64,000 nucleotides of DNA from Merluccius polli (lineage: Eukaryota; Chordata; Actinopteri; Gadiformes; Merlucciidae): the NCBI GenBank assembly GCA_030340625.1, contig JAOPHQ010002287.1:27501-91500 (forward strand), written 5' to 3'. Shown here piece by piece: positions 43,561 through 56,320 of the stretch. Within the stretch, counting starts at the first letter, position 1; each line of letters starts with the position of its first letter. Position numbers and translations under genes: made by a program. Below the pieces are notes generated by a model, which saw only the letters and a program-made list of their open reading frames with translations, made no database searches and had not been told where the DNA came from.

Positions 43561-45597
43561 GAGCAACAAAAATCCGATACGACGCGAAGCTAAGTTCGCT
43601 GTTTTTAGCCGATTCTACCAAACTGCTCTACGTTTGAGTGCTAAGGGCATCTCACCTGGTAAAAAATAAATCGTTTTTTTTAAAGGTCTCCTTCACCAGT
43701 AAACTGTTTTTACTTGCTCCTTTTGGAATATGATAGGTCACTCCTAGTTGCATATGCATGCTGCACGTGGAAAACGTTCTTCTACCCCCATTGCATGCAT
43801 TAGCCAATGTAAGAACATAGACGGACGAGGAAGTCAGGAACGAGGAAGTGAGAAAAAGCCCAACAGTCTGACGTATGCATGTGTATGAATATTCATGACC
43901 TCGCCTACCTTGGCCTGAGACCGTCCTCTGGAAAACAGTATACGGCATTTCAGAATGTGTGTAAACAATAGGCGTCAAGATACTTCCGTGTGGAAGGAAG
44001 AGAGCGGCTTCCACTGAAGCGATCCAGCCGGCTACTGTAAACAGTGTTACATTGTTAAAAACATTATTGTTGATCTGAAGTTGTAAGTTCTAAATGATGC
44101 ATCTCTCGGTTTCATTAAAAAAAAGTATTACGTCGCTATCATTTTCCGTTCCGGAGATAGACGCTAAAGAGTCCAGCAATACCCCGACTTCTGAAACAAC
44201 GTAACACACGTTAACCTGTAGGCTACTTTACACCTGGGTTTGCTCAGTGAGCACAACCGTATAATAAACGTTTAACGTGTAGCCGTAATGAATTCAATAT
44301 GTATGACTTTATTCTCGTAATTAATTCAATATTTACGACTTTATTCTCGTAATTTAATGAAAAAAAAATTCTTAATGTGGCCCTAATACTCGGTCGTAAT
44401 ATATTAATGAGACTTCCCATACCCGTATGAATTAATGAGACGTCACGTAGCGCCCCGCAAGAAGAAAATCATTCATTCAAGCCATGTACTGTTTTCTCGA
44501 TCACTCTGCCCTGTCAAATGATATGGAGGGGTTTGTTTACTAGTTCTGCCATCGGAGAACGCTTCGTCTTTTGCCACCCGGAAGAACGTATATTGTTGTT
44601 GTGACGTCGTGGTGATTTGTTGTGTTGATAACATAGACATCTTATATCATGAATGTATCTAATGCATGTATATAGTAAGATATGTATAAGATGTCTATGG
44701 TTGATAACGCACTAGAGGGATCACTCGCCTCTGATTGGCTAACATCACTGTGACGGACAGTGCTGTTAGCCAATCAGAGGCAAGTCATTTAAATGTCATG
44801 AATATTCATGAGTAAGAGCCGAAAACCTCTCGTTCTTCCCCGCCCACCTCCTCCTCCAAACTAGAATAGGCTGAAACAGGCGCACCAGAGCATTTTTTTC
44901 ACCAAAACCGGCTCACAGGGCATTCATTAATACTAGAGACCACTGCACAATTAACGAAAAAACAATGAAATTAGACCTTTAAAGCACTTACAAGGCTAGA
45001 AATAGCCTGACACTTCTTTGGTAGTATAATGAGGGTCTTAACATATAAAGCGAGGCATTGACAACTTCGTAAGTGTACAGATAGTTTATTAAAAAGCATA
45101 TTTTATACACACAATACCTTCAGTAGTTCACCCCTCGACGCCATGTTTTTTTTTAGGCTCAATAAGTCGATTGACGAACACGCGAGCTCTGTGTTCGTCA
45201 ATCGACTTATCACAGAGCTCGCGGGGGAACTACTGAAGGTATTGTATATGTTAAGACCCTCATTATACTAACATTACATTACATTACATTATACCAAAGA
45301 AGTGTCAGGCTAGCCTTCTAGCCTTGTAAGTGCTTTAAAAAAGCGATTTATTTTTTACCAGGTGAGATGCCCGTAGCACTCAAACGTAGAGCAGTTTGGT
45401 AGAATCGGCTAAAAACAGCGAACTTAGCTTCGCGTCGTATCGGCTTTTTTTTGCTCTCCATGGAACTTTCAAACTCGTTCTCATACTAAACATCCCAGAA
45501 CCAGTTTACACCGGAGTTCTCCTTTAATCACCATGGTAACGTTGGAACTCGTTCTCATACTAAACATCCCAGAACCAGTTTACACCGGAGTTCTCCT
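43123..45597. mobile_element. 2.5-kb foldback transposon with TTA target duplication
   Basis: Long inverted arms: 43123-43690 contains CTCCGGTGTAAACTGG repeats, then CTACCAAACTGCTCTACG and ATCTCACCTGGTAAAAAATA. 45335-45597 has the reverse complement of these in opposite order. TTA flanks both sides (43120-43122, 45598-45600), and the uninterrupted site exists at 36813-36815. Nested hairpins lie at about 44620-44700, 44715-44790 and 44978-45345, the last around ATAAGTCGATTGACGAACAC (about 45164) and its exact reverse complement. No transposase is present. A 3-bp TTA duplication suggests PIF/Harbinger-type mobilisation. Confidence 0.75.
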
Positions 45598-45600
45598 TTA

Positions 45601-46740
45601 ACATTGGTTCTTATTCTGTGGTTTTACACAGAACCACATGTGAAACTGCTTCTTTCTTCAAATCTTTTGAGAAGTTTGAAAAGTAAGTCTGAAAGTAACC
45701 CTAGAATTACATTTTGGCTAAAACTTAGTTGTCAGTGGGAATTTGAAGTTCATAGGTAATGATTACTGGTTTTGCTTTTGCTAGATACTTTATTTGAGCA
45801 TATTTATAAGCCCAGCAATGAAAAAGAATAAGTGAAGTAGTTACAAAAGCAGCTCCGTCTAACATGGGCAGGTACTTGACATTAGCCGTTAGCCATCTTA
45901 TATTTTGGCAGGGCATAACATTGAACGGTTGTGTAAACAGAGTATACTTCCTTTGTCATGGTATCATGTATTTTTGTCATTTAATTCTCAATCTACTGTA
46001 ATGCATTTGCAGCCAGAAAGTTACATGAGTAAAAGGAAAGGTAAATGTAGTTACATAACCGATATTTTTACTTTGAACACATACTGTGTTTAACTGTTAC
46101 ACCCTATATTTTAAATTTACAGATAATCAAGGGTCCTGATATTAGGCATTTCTTTGCTAAAATAACTCACACATTTTCAAACTACATCAGTGTATGCTTG
46201 AGTGTGTTCCTTGATGTAAAATGAAGTGGTGACAGTGCAGACTCAGGGAGAAGGAAGAAAAAGGCAGACAGAGTTACAAGTGACAGAACAGAAACAGAAA
46301 CATTTTTTATTTCATTATCTGTCAATTGTACTATTTAGTCTCTTCTCAAGATGTATTTTTCTTTTGTAAAGTGTTTGAGGGTTTAGTGTTGTAAGGAGAT
46401 GCCAGTGAATCTGTATTTGTGACTTTATTTTCACCATCATTCTAGACGAGGCACAGGTGAATATGGTCAATATCTATATATAGTTGAACATAATGCACAT
46501 TAATCAGATACACAAATTACGTCACAATGATCAGAAATGAAAAATGTTATGTTTTAAACAAAGCAACATTACGAAATATAAGAAACAATCAAATGTATTC
46601 ATGAGAATAAACAAGGCCTGATTAACAGTTGTACCACATTCAAAGTCATCCATCCAAACTGACATCAGAACCTGACAATACTACATCATTCCTTTAGCCT
46701 CATGAGGTGACACAAACTCCCAGGTTGATGGGCTTCAGCG
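45601..46740. other. 3' flank of NITR-6, no gene
   Basis: Collinear with 36816-37967 and 58800-59777 (shared GATAATCAAGGGTCCTGATA and AGTGTGTTCCTTGATGTA). No exon-like sequence recognised. Confidence 0.6.
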
Positions 46741-48854
46741 TCAGGTTTCTCTCACAGCAGAATACAGACTCTCCTGAGTCCTTTCACTGTGCTTCTTCCC
46801 TCCTTTGGTTTTCCTGCCAGAGAACTCCAGCGCTGCGTAGTTCAAGGGATCTCTTTCCCCGTCCTACAACAGAGAACTGTGTATTACTACCAATACATCT
46901 GAGAGGACTCACCGTTGGAGTGGAGACCACTTCTACAGTCAAAGTGACAATCATAAGATAAGATAACTTGTACTTTATTAGTCCATGCTGGGAAATTATG
47001 GTGTCACAGCAGAAAGTACAGGACAGTCATAGGGACTGTATAGTTACAAAACTAAAAAAATGTAAACTGTGTAGATATAATACTGGTATACTTTTTGTCT
47101 AATCATTTACTGAAGCCAAGAACATGCTTGTTTGTCATCAAAACCAACACCAGGCCATTGATTTTATGTAAAATATACAAATCTTTAACATTTCTACACA
47201 ATGCAACATGTTGATACAGATGTACCTGTTGTTCCTTATTCACTGAGTCATGTGCAACATGGTAGGAGGCACTCAGCGTTCCTGCCAATAATAACGGAAG
47301 ATGAATATTTACTTTTTACAAGATTAAGGGGTTTATGTTGATGCAGAATTGCATGTAACCCTAAAGTTATTTTATGCTACTGATGAAGTTCATGATGAAA
47401 ACATTCAAATGAATATACATATGTCAAAATAATGAAAGGGGTATTCATAAACGTTTAAATACAATGTACCACAATATAATTTCTGAGAAGGTACTGTACC
47501 TTTGCAATGCTCGCAAACTTGCTTTTTATTCATGTTTAGAAAAAGGATTATGATCACAACCAAGCAGAAAGCCAACAGTACTCCAAGCACTATGATAACT
47601 AGATGCCAGTTGGGTCCTAGAATCAGACAATCAACAAGATGTCATCATAAATCTGTAGAACTCATCATGTTTGTATACCATAAAACTCACATTATGTCAC
47701 ATGCAATGTTACATTTCCAATGAAAATATTAAATCTGCTTTGTCAGTATATTTTCCAGCAGGTGAAAAACTGCTATATCTATTATTTTCTTAGTTCATCC
47801 AATTAAATCCAAGATACTGTGATTAAGAAGTAAAATATAATGACCTGTTTCCAGCTTACTTCCTTGTCCAAACACAATCTCCCCACATGCTGCCAGGGCA
47901 CAGTAGTAAGTCCCAGCATCAGAGGTGCTTACATTGTTCTTGTGGAGAGTGTAGACACAGCTCTGTGGAGGAGACGGAGGGCCAGAACTATCCTGACATT
48001 CACCACTCCTGTTTCCATTCATGTAAATGGCAGCAGGGTGAGATGGTCCTGATCCAGATCTGAACCAGTACACACTGGGTTCCCCTTGGCACTGGTTCCT
48101 GTGGTCCGTCCTCTGGGAGGTAATAGAGCACTGGAGAGCCACAGGGTCTCCCAACTGAACTGATACCAACACAGGCTGTTGGACCACAGTCTGGGAGACA
48201 AACCTCTGGTCATTGTGATCTGCACAGTTAAATACAACAATCATCATCAAAAGGAATCAACTAAATTGCTGTAGCATGTTTTTTTTTTGTTTTTTGTTAT
48301 AAAGAAAAACAAAACATTGAAAGCAATATGTTACCATTAACAGTCAAAAATGTGCCGTTTTGCCAAATGCTTGAATATTGACTTCCTTGATTACAGAAAT
48401 AATTTGCTTCATCGTCTTTATTTATCCTGCTGATGGTCAAATTAAAGTCAGCTCCATCTCCCACTTCGACCCTTGATTCAAAGGGCGGGTAAATCGTTTT
48501 TGATGCAAACACTTTGCCGGCAACCATTTGGGGAATACGTCCAAGAGACTGCTTATACCAGTATAAAACAAGTTGATATCCATTAAAAACTTCACAATGT
48601 AGAGTAACAGTATCTCCGAGTTCTGCTGATTTCAAAAACACCAATTGAGGAACCTCTTGGGTCTGAATCAGCACTAGAAAGTAAAGAAAAACAAACATGA
48701 ATGACTGGTCCGAAAAGTTTCCAATGTTTAGTATTTCAGTACTGTAAATAAATAATGTAATCAACATACCGCAAGATTTAAGAGTTATTTCAATTTTGAA
48801 AAAGTACTTACATGCTGTACTCAGGATTGTCATAACAATACTTCTTGCTGGCAT
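46741..48854 (-). CDS. nitr: NITR-6: novel immune-type receptor, complete
   Basis: Minus-strand exons 48812-48854, 48335-48673, 47845-48219, 47500-47616, 47226-47281 and 46741-46863 join in frame (350 residues). The V domain differs from NITR-5 mainly before W-Y-K-Q (N-G-Y-Q-L-V-L-Y) and has V-E-V-G-D-G-A. The I domain's J-like motif reads FGQGSKLE (Ser for Thr). The TM is uncharged, then N-M-N-K-K-Q-V-C-E-H-C. The tail has both ITIM-type motifs, L-N-Y-A-A-L and S-L-Y-S-A-V, and one substitution in its start (G-E-R-D-P for G-E-T-D-P). An in-frame upstream ATG lies 20 codons before the assumed start. Confidence 0.87.
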
Positions 48855-49017
48855 TGTAACGGTTTGGTGCTGAGCTGAACTCAAGTGAAAGATTTGTATC
48901 TCAAAGACTAACATTTACAAACCATAGATCAACTGTGATTGGCTGGAACTTAGAGACACTGAATGAAGCAGCCAATGATCCACTTAGTTGTCTGTGAGGT
49001 ACAGTTCATGTTATATT

Positions 49018-49318
49018 GAAACTAGTCTGGTTTATTAGATGTAGGTTGTTGGCATAACGCCGCCCAAGCCTGCCATTGGGCGTCTGTAGGCTCTGGGCGG
49101 GCTTATACCTTATACTCCTCCCCTTTCCGCCATCTGCCACCATCGCTGCATCCTGCGCTTAGCGCCACCCAAGACGATTGTGATTGGTTAAAGAAATACA
49201 AACAAGACAGAGGGTTATTTTCTCCTATGCCAGAATGATAGTGAGTAGAGCCAGACCTTTCTCCAGCACTGTGCTAAAACAAAGTGTGGAGATAGGTCTG
49301 GCTATGGGAGACTAGATT
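49018..49318. mobile_element. hAT-like MITE upstream of NITR-6 (orthologous insertion)
   Basis: Same ends and same ATTGAAA flanks as the element at 40556-40845, at the same distance from the promoter. Confidence 0.7.
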
Positions 49319-49419
49319 GAAATCTGAACCACACTGAAAACATATGCTGTTAAGTTTGTTTTCATATATTTATATGACAAACACCAACAAGCATATGATG
49401 GATATGTTTGATTTTGTTA

Positions 49420-49800
49420 TTTTCTTGAAATGTAATTGTTGGCTCATCTGTGTGTTATTTGGTTTCGTTCTGCCCTTGTATAATTCCATTGTTGTTGTTG
49501 TCACTGTAGTTGAGAGTGTTATTCCTCATCCTGTCCCCCTGTTGATAACCCCGTTGAGTTGAGTGACCTCCTGACAGTGTGCTGTTATTTGCCAATAAAG
49601 CTTTGAGCAATACGCCTGTCTCTGTCATCATCATGCTCCGGCACTCGCCACACTGGTGTCAGAAGTTGGATGGCCACGCCTAATAAGAAGATGGCAACGA
49701 GGATGGAAGAAGAGGAAGAAATCTGAGCGATCAAGGATCTCATGCAGCATCTTCAATGGGACCTCCAGGCTCTCTCCGCCCAGAAGAGGACTCCTAGTTA
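49420..49800 (+). mobile_element. Truncated LTR with gag start beyond NITR-6
   Basis: The LTR lacks its first part and runs to CTCGCCACA at about 49652, followed by GGTGTCAGAAGTTGGATGG. The gag-like ORF is interrupted soon after the M-E-E-E-E stretch and stops matching at about 49795. Confidence 0.55.
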
Positions 49801-50115
49801 TTGTAACTACGGATACGACAAGGACTATTGTCATATTGTATTACTGTAAAATTATTGCCGCTATTGTTAGTGATAGCAGTGATTGTTGACAATAGCGGTT
49901 TAATTGCTTACATTAGTGACAGTATGAGCAGTAACAATAGTGATTGTAGTAGTAATACAGTAATGCAGTCTAGATTGTGGTCATGTGATCCAAGTAAGAG
50001 CAAATCCCGTTGGCTTCAACAAGAATATCGTTTGGTTTGTGTGCGTGATGGTATTTGTGTAAGTGTTTGTGTGGGTACACGATAAACATAAGAAGTGTTC
50101 TTGACTGCTGAGACA
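49801..50115. other. Intergenic, no gene recognised
   Basis: GTAGTAATA-type low-complexity sequence (about 49860-49970), then a G-run at 50120. No homology to the other units seen. Confidence 0.4.
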
Positions 50116-50119
50116 TAAA

Positions 50120-50295
50120 GGGGGGGGGGGTAGTAGAGGAAGGAGGTTAAGCAGAGTTCAGGTGAACTCTGAACAAGTGGGTCTTGAGTCTCTTGCGGAA
50201 GCTGGTGAGCGACTCTGCAGTCCTGACATCGGCAGGGAGCTTGTTCCACCACTGTGGCGCCAAAACAGAGAAGAGTTGTGACTTTGCTGTGCTAC
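50120..50295 (-). mobile_element. LINE 3'-end fragment
   Basis: GTGGGTCTTGAGTCTCTTGC and GACTCTGCAGTCCTGAC match the 3' end of the LINE at 56640-57680 in the same orientation. Confidence 0.6.
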
Positions 50296-51225
50296 CTATG
50301 ATCTAGTGCTGTGACCGTTATGTCTGTGGTTTTAGCTGCAAAGCATCACTGGTTTTGTTATGAGCACTCATCCTGTGCTAGCTGTCAGTTCCGTGGTTTA
50401 AAAAGAAGATACGTACGTAGGTCTCCAAGTATCTCTCACTATGTCACCCATGGATTAACTTATCACCTGTGGGCATACAGTTTTTAGGATATTGATTGTT
50501 TATATTTAGTTGTATTTATTTCCTTTGCATGTCTGTCCGTTCTTCTCTCTCAGTTTGTCGTCAAAGTTCCTTTATTCTATTTTTAGTGTGATTTTGATTG
50601 AGGGTTTAGTGTTGCAGGATGTTGCCTGCTGTGAGTCTGTGATAAAAGGCTTCACCTATAAACGTCACCTTGTATTGTATCAGGGACGGAAATCGTCAGT
50701 AACCGCACAATACAATTTAACAGTGTTTTTTGATTGCCGTTACGATACAATATGTATTGTGATTCTGTAAATATTGTGATACGATATTATGATTTTTTTG
50801 GTGAGATTTAATCTTTAGTGTGGTTGACATAAAAGTTGGGGTTGGGGTTATACAAGTGTGTCACGTCCGCCATTGTTTTAAAATGAATGTAGCAAAACTC
50901 TACAGAACAAAGATGATGTAAATTGACTATAGGAGGAAACGACTAGGCACAAAGACTTATTGTTCAGCAATGTTCTGCACATCAACCAGTTACACAAATT
51001 ACATGACAATGAGCAATTCACATTTTTAATGTTCAAACAAAGAGACATGACTAAACATTAGAAACAATCTATATACACTCATAACAATAAACAAGTCCTG
51101 ATTACACCAACAGTCGGACCACATTCAAAGTCATCCATCCAAACTGACATCAGAACCTGACAATTCTACATCATTCCTTTAGCCTTATGAGGTGACACAA
51201 ACTCCCAGGTTGATGGGCTTCAGCG
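50296..51225. other. 3' flank of NITR-7; part shared inversely with 22560-22720
   Basis: 50310-50450 is the reverse complement of the NITR-2 3' flank (CATCCTGTGCTAGCTGTCAG here). This is evidence that the two arms are inverted duplicates. GATTGAGGGTTTAGTGTTGC near 50596 is shared with the other minus-arm flanks. No gene seen. Confidence 0.5.
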
Positions 51226-53837
51226 TCAGGTTTCTCTCACAGCAGAATACAGACTCTCCTGAGTCCTTTCACTGTGCTTCTTCCCTCCTTTGGTTTTCCT
51301 GCCAGAGAACTCCAGCGCTGCGTAGTTCAAGGGATCTGTTTCCCCGTCCTACAACAGAGAACTGTGTATTACTACCAATACATCTGACATGATTCACAGA
51401 TGGAGTAGAGACCACTTCTTCTAGAGTGAAAGTCAAAACTACAATCCTACAGGTGTACTGGTGGCTAATCCTGAGGCCAAGAAAATGCTGGTTTGTGGCC
51501 ACAACAAGTTGGCAACAAGTTTGCCAATAAGTTTCAAGTTTACCAGGTAGCTACACTTCATCCAGGAAGGTGGTTGGATATTGTAAAACACAAATCAAGT
51601 GTAACAATAGTCCTCAAACTTCGTTGTACTTGATTGGAAAGCTCCCTGCTGCCAGAACAGACCAAATCAGCCGTGTTAACATGACTACCAGGCCGTAACC
51701 ATTTCCAAAAGTAGCCTGCCTGCAACGACAAACTGCATTCTGGATTTACGAGGCTCCTGGCCTGGCAAAAATGTTTATCCTCTTACTCAATTACTGATTT
51801 CTTGCAATAGGAATTTGGCAAAAATTGAATATGGAGTGATGCAAAATGAAATACTACACCTGGGGTGCGTTGTACATCACCAATAGACATATCTTAACAA
51901 TGTCAAAGTGTTTCAGGCCAGAGTTTTACTTTAAGCAAGTGAACAGAAATGGGGGCAAGCAAGCCTTGCCTCTTAGGCAGTTGTACTTTCGGTTTCTCTT
52001 TAACTTTTAATTTAATTGGCAACCTCCAAGGGACTCAATGCAACAGTTCTGCGAGATGATGATTCATTTATAGACTAAATAATCAATCAAATGTCACATG
52101 ATGATAGATCGTTTTTCGCACAATCTCAGCCATTTTAAATATCTCCACAATGCAAATGGTTGAAACAGATTCACCTGTTGTTCCTGAACCACTGAGTCAT
52201 GTGCAACATGGTAGGAGGCACTCAGTGTTCCTGAGAATAAGAACAAAAGAAGATTATTTACTTTTTACAAGATAAGTTTATGTTGATGCAGAATTTTATC
52301 TAACCCTGATATATAAACAAATTAATTATTTTTATGTTCTCAGTTATATACATATAACAATTCAAACAGATTTTCCAAAACTTGATATTCTGTGGATTTC
52401 AATGTACCCCAAAATCAATTCTGTAGTAGGTACTGTACCTTTGCAATGCTGACAAACTTGCTTTTTATTTCTGGTTAGAAAAAGGATTATAATCACAACC
52501 AGAGAGCAAGCCAACAGTATTCCAAGCACCATGGCAACTCGTTTCCAGTTGGGTCCTAGAATCAGAGAATCAATAATGGGTCATAAACTTGCAAACTCAT
52601 TGTAGGTTTTCTTACATTACATTCACTTAAGTAATTTCCATTTAAAATCTCAAACCTGCTGCAACAGAATAACATATTTCCCAACAGGTGAAATTCTGCT
52701 GTCTTTTAGCTTCTTAATTAAATAATTACCGTCCAATAAACTGAAAATAGGAAATAAAATATATTGACCTGTTATGTCCAGCTTAGTTCCTTGTCCAAAC
52801 ACAATCTCCCCACATGCTGCCAGGGCACAGTAGTAAGTCCCAGCATCAGAGGTGCTTACATTGTTCTTGGGGAGAGTGTAGACACAGCTCTGTGGAGGAG
52901 ACGGAGGGCCAGAACTATCCTGACATTCACCACTCCTGTTTCCATTCATGTAAATGGCATCAGGGTGAGATGGTCCTGATCCAGATCTGATCCAGTACAC
53001 ACTGAGTTCCCCGTGGCACTGGTTCCTGTGGTCCGTCCTCTGGGAGGTAATAGAGCACTGGAGAGCCACAGGGTCTCCCAGCTGAACTGATACCAACACA
53101 GGCTGTTGGACCACAGTCTGGGAGACAAACCTCTGGTCATTGTGATCTGCACAGTTAAATACAACAATCATCATCAAAAGGAATCAACTAAATTGCTTAA
53201 GCATTGTAGCATGTTTTTTTTTATTATAAAGAAAAACAAAACACTGAAAGGGATATGTTACCATTGACAGTCAAAAATGTGCAGTTTTTCCAAATGCTCG
53301 TATATTGACTTCCTTGATTACAGAAATAATTTGCTTCATCCTCTTTATTTATCCTGCTGATGGTCAAATTAAAGTCAGTTCCTTCTCCCACTTCGACCCT
53401 TGATTCAAAGGGCGGGTAAATCCTTTTTGATGAATACACTTTGCTAGCAACCACTTGGGGAATACGTCCAAGAGACTGCTTATACCAGTATAAAAATGTT
53501 TGATGTTCATTCAAAACTTCACAATGTAGAGTAACATTATCTCCGAGTTCTGCTATTTTCAAAAACACCAATTGAGGAACCTCTTGGGTCTGAATCAGCA
53601 CTAAAAAGTAAAGAAAAAAACACATGAATGACTTGGTCTGAAAAGTTTCCAATGTTTAGTATTTCAGTACTGTAAATAAATAATGTAATCAACAACATAC
53701 TGCAATATTTAGAAAATTGGGGACTCAATATTTGTCACCAAAGAAATCTGGAACATTTCCAATGGAGTTACGTCAATTTTGAAAAAGTACTTACATGCTG
53801 TACTCAGGATTGTCATAACAATACTTCTTGCTGGAAT
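51226..53837 (-). CDS. nitr: NITR-7: complete exon set but leader start codon changed to ATT
   Basis: Minus-strand exons 53795-53837, 53262-53600, 52769-53146, 52439-52555, 52175-52230 and 51226-51348 are all open with normal splice sites (351 codons before the stop). The usual ATG of the leader reads ATT (53835-53837). In-frame alternatives are an upstream ATG at 53897, which adds 20 residues, and an internal ATG in I-V-M-T-I-L, which shortens the leader to about 10 residues. The V domain ends W-K-N-C-T-F-L, where the others have N-G-T. The I domain has W-I-R-S for W-F-R-S and keeps FGQGTKLD. The TM is uncharged, then C-Q-H-C. The tail has L-N-Y-A-A-L and S-L-Y-S-A-V. Intron 5 is long (about 825 nt). 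Possibly functional, possibly early decay. Confidence 0.8.
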
Positions 53838-53995
53838 TGCAACGGTTTGGTGATGAACTGAACTCAAGTGAAAGATTTTTACCTCAAAGACCAACATTTA
53901 CAAACCATAGATCAACTGTGATTGGCTGGAACTTAGAGACACTGAATGAAGCAGCCAATGATCCACTTAGTTTTCTGTGAGGTACAGTTCATGTT

Positions 53996-54445
53996 TTTTC
54001 ATTTTTATCTCAAAGACTCAGAGATGTCTGTCTCTGTCATCATCACACTCCAGCGCTCGCCACACTGGTGTCAGAAGTCTGATGGCCATGCCTGAGAAGA
54101 AGATGGCGACGAGGATGGAAGAAGAGGAAGACCTCATGAAGCATTTTCAATGGGACCTCCAGTCTCTCTCTGCCCAGAAGAGGACTCAGCAGAGCAGCGG
54201 AGATGTGCTAGCAGTAGTGGCTTCCAGCATCCCCCTGCCTCCCAGCCCAGGGTTGGTGGCAGGAAAGTTTGCTCCTCGCTCCTACATCCGGGTCTTGCCT
54301 TCCGGTGAGCACCGGCGGGTAACTCCAGGTGTGGTTTCCCTGCCACGGCAGGAAGAGGGCAAAGCCCTCCAAATGGTATTGGACCTGATGCTGCTTGTTT
54401 CATGCTTATTATTTAGATTGGGGTTGTCATTGTGTTTCATTTAGT
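53996..54445 (+). mobile_element. LTR end with gag fragment beyond NITR-7
   Basis: Only the last part of the LTR remains (GTCTGTCTCTGTCATCATCA to CTCGCCACA), joined directly to the NITR-7 promoter. The MITE and most of the LTR have been lost here. The following gag-like ORF (M-A-M-P-E-K-K..M-E-E-E-E-D-L-M-K-H) is open to 54444. Confidence 0.6.
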
Positions 54446-55454
54446 TAACAATGGTTATTATAGACTAACAGTTGAGAAACTAATCATTCTAGGGGTGTGA
54501 CACATGACTGCTTTTCACAGGCTAAAATGCCTTACGACATCTTTGCTTTTGGGAGGGGGGGTTGCCCGGATACGGGTCATCTCAGGATGACTCTCGGGGT
54601 GGTGTGAACAGCAACAACAGACAGTGAGGTGGACAGAAGCATTCCTGCAGCACATGACACATACATAGAAACATTTTTATTCAATCATTCAATTCCTTTA
54701 TTACCAACATTTTTGAGCAGCAATTCACTTTTTAACTGAAGTGAAACATGAACTGAAGCGTTGCCTTGCCATATTTGATCATTTTTTTGGTATTGTACTT
54801 ATGAAATTCTCCCTCTGGCAACCACACACATTATGGCTTGAGCCAACATTAACCCTGACAACAGTAAAGGGGAGACAGTGACGTAGGCTGCGTTTGAACA
54901 TGAGGGGGGCCGGGGTCTGGGGTCTTTTAAGTGGAATTTAAGTGTTTTCAATGTCAAACACTTAAATTCCTGCATTCTGGTGAATTAGTCTGCACCCATT
55001 TGTGCCTTTTCGGCATCAATTTATGGTACATAAATGTCTTTATTTATGTAAAGGAAAACCCAAATTTCAGGCACCAGGTGCCAATTCTAAATATAATGGA
55101 ATATATACTGCAGTAAGGCTGTTAATATATATGAAATATATTAAATATTAGGTAGATCAACTTTTCTCATTTAATATTATCGCTGCTGAGTCCACATAAC
55201 CTGACTAACCTAACCTGACTTAGACTGAAGAGTCGCTCCTCATTGCGTCACACTTGAACCCGCCTCAAAACCAACGCCGATTGGATGATCATTTGGTGAT
55301 CGACTCCAAATTATCTCTGTTGTGTAATGCCAGTCTGAACTGTGAGTGGAATATCATGGAGCTCGCGAGATCAGGCTGGTCTCGCGAGGCTAGAGTCCAC
55401 ACACATGTAGGCATGATTTACTCTTCTGCCCTTTTTTGTCTTTTGTTTCGGGAA
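54446..55454. other. Repeat-unit flank, collinear with 63361-64000
   Basis: Shared with the right end of the window (AATCATTCTAGGGGTGTG, GGTTGCCCGGATACGGGTC, ATTTATGGTACATAAATG, AGGCACCAGGTGCCAATTC-type). A CAGTGACGTAGGC-like transposon end is near 54878. No gene recognised. Confidence 0.55.
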
Positions 55455-56184
55455 GTAACCTCTTTAAATGTGCATATGGCACCTATTCACATCAATGATA
55501 TATTCATTCATTTTAAATCATTTATCAACCCCTGGACTTTAACAGATCATATGTGTTTCAGCAAGATTGTTCATGTTCAAAACTTTCTGCCAAAACATTT
55601 CACAAACATCTGTGTTTTGGGATGAATTTAGGAATCATGTACACTGCAACCATGTTGCTGAAGCTGACTGAAAACAAGAATACAACACATTTTGGCCATA
55701 ATGTGTGTGCGTGTGTTTTGGAGTAAAAAAAGTCCTGCTCCTGTCAAAGGCATTGTTGCATCTATGAGTATTTATTTTTTAAAATAAAAGTCCTCTGCTT
55801 CTCAACAAACTCATCAAAGAGTGTCACTTCCTTTCATGTTTCTCGCTAGTGTATATTTTTTTAGCACTGGGTTGGAAACAGAGAGTGAGGCGCCAAGTTG
55901 AGAGGCGAGGGCTGTGGCCATGTCTCTGTTTTCTACAAACCACCACAACTCTTAACCAGAAAGAGACTTGTAGCTGTCAACAGGATGTGTTGCTGAGGTT
56001 CTGCAGAAAACATCTATTGACATTCCCCATCACTGACTGAACCTGAATGGTGAGTGTTTGGTGAACAGAGAAAGGTTGTCATTCACAAGCTTTTTTAAAG
56101 AGTTACGTCATTATCAATCATTTCGATGATGGTCTTACAATACAATGTTTGGTTAGTTTTCATTTCATACAGATATCCTAATAT
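55455..56184. other. Repeat-unit flank with NITR intergenic conserved block, copy 4 (inverse)
   Basis: Collinear with 41690-42420. Differences are scattered substitutions and small indels. The 63-codon ORF at 55849-56040 is not conserved in the other copy's frame. Confidence 0.55.
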
Positions 56185-56320
56185 TTTAGGGCATTTAGCA
56201 GACGCTTTTGTCCAAAGCGACTTACAATAAGTACATTTGTTCGAAGAAAGTGCAACACTAAACCGCTATCAGTAGAGTAAGGATTTCACAAGAAAAAGTT
56301 TCAAGCACAACTAATTGCTA
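56185..56320. repeat. Fish LINE/SINE tail-type repeat
   Basis: GGGCATTTAGCAGACGCTTT and TTGTCCAAAGCGACTTACAA are a very common teleost interspersed sequence. It interrupts the collinearity with 42430. Confidence 0.6.

Noticed and set aside
55254..55625. 123-codon ORF
   Set aside because: No recognisable domain, and the collinear copy near 41685 does not preserve it.
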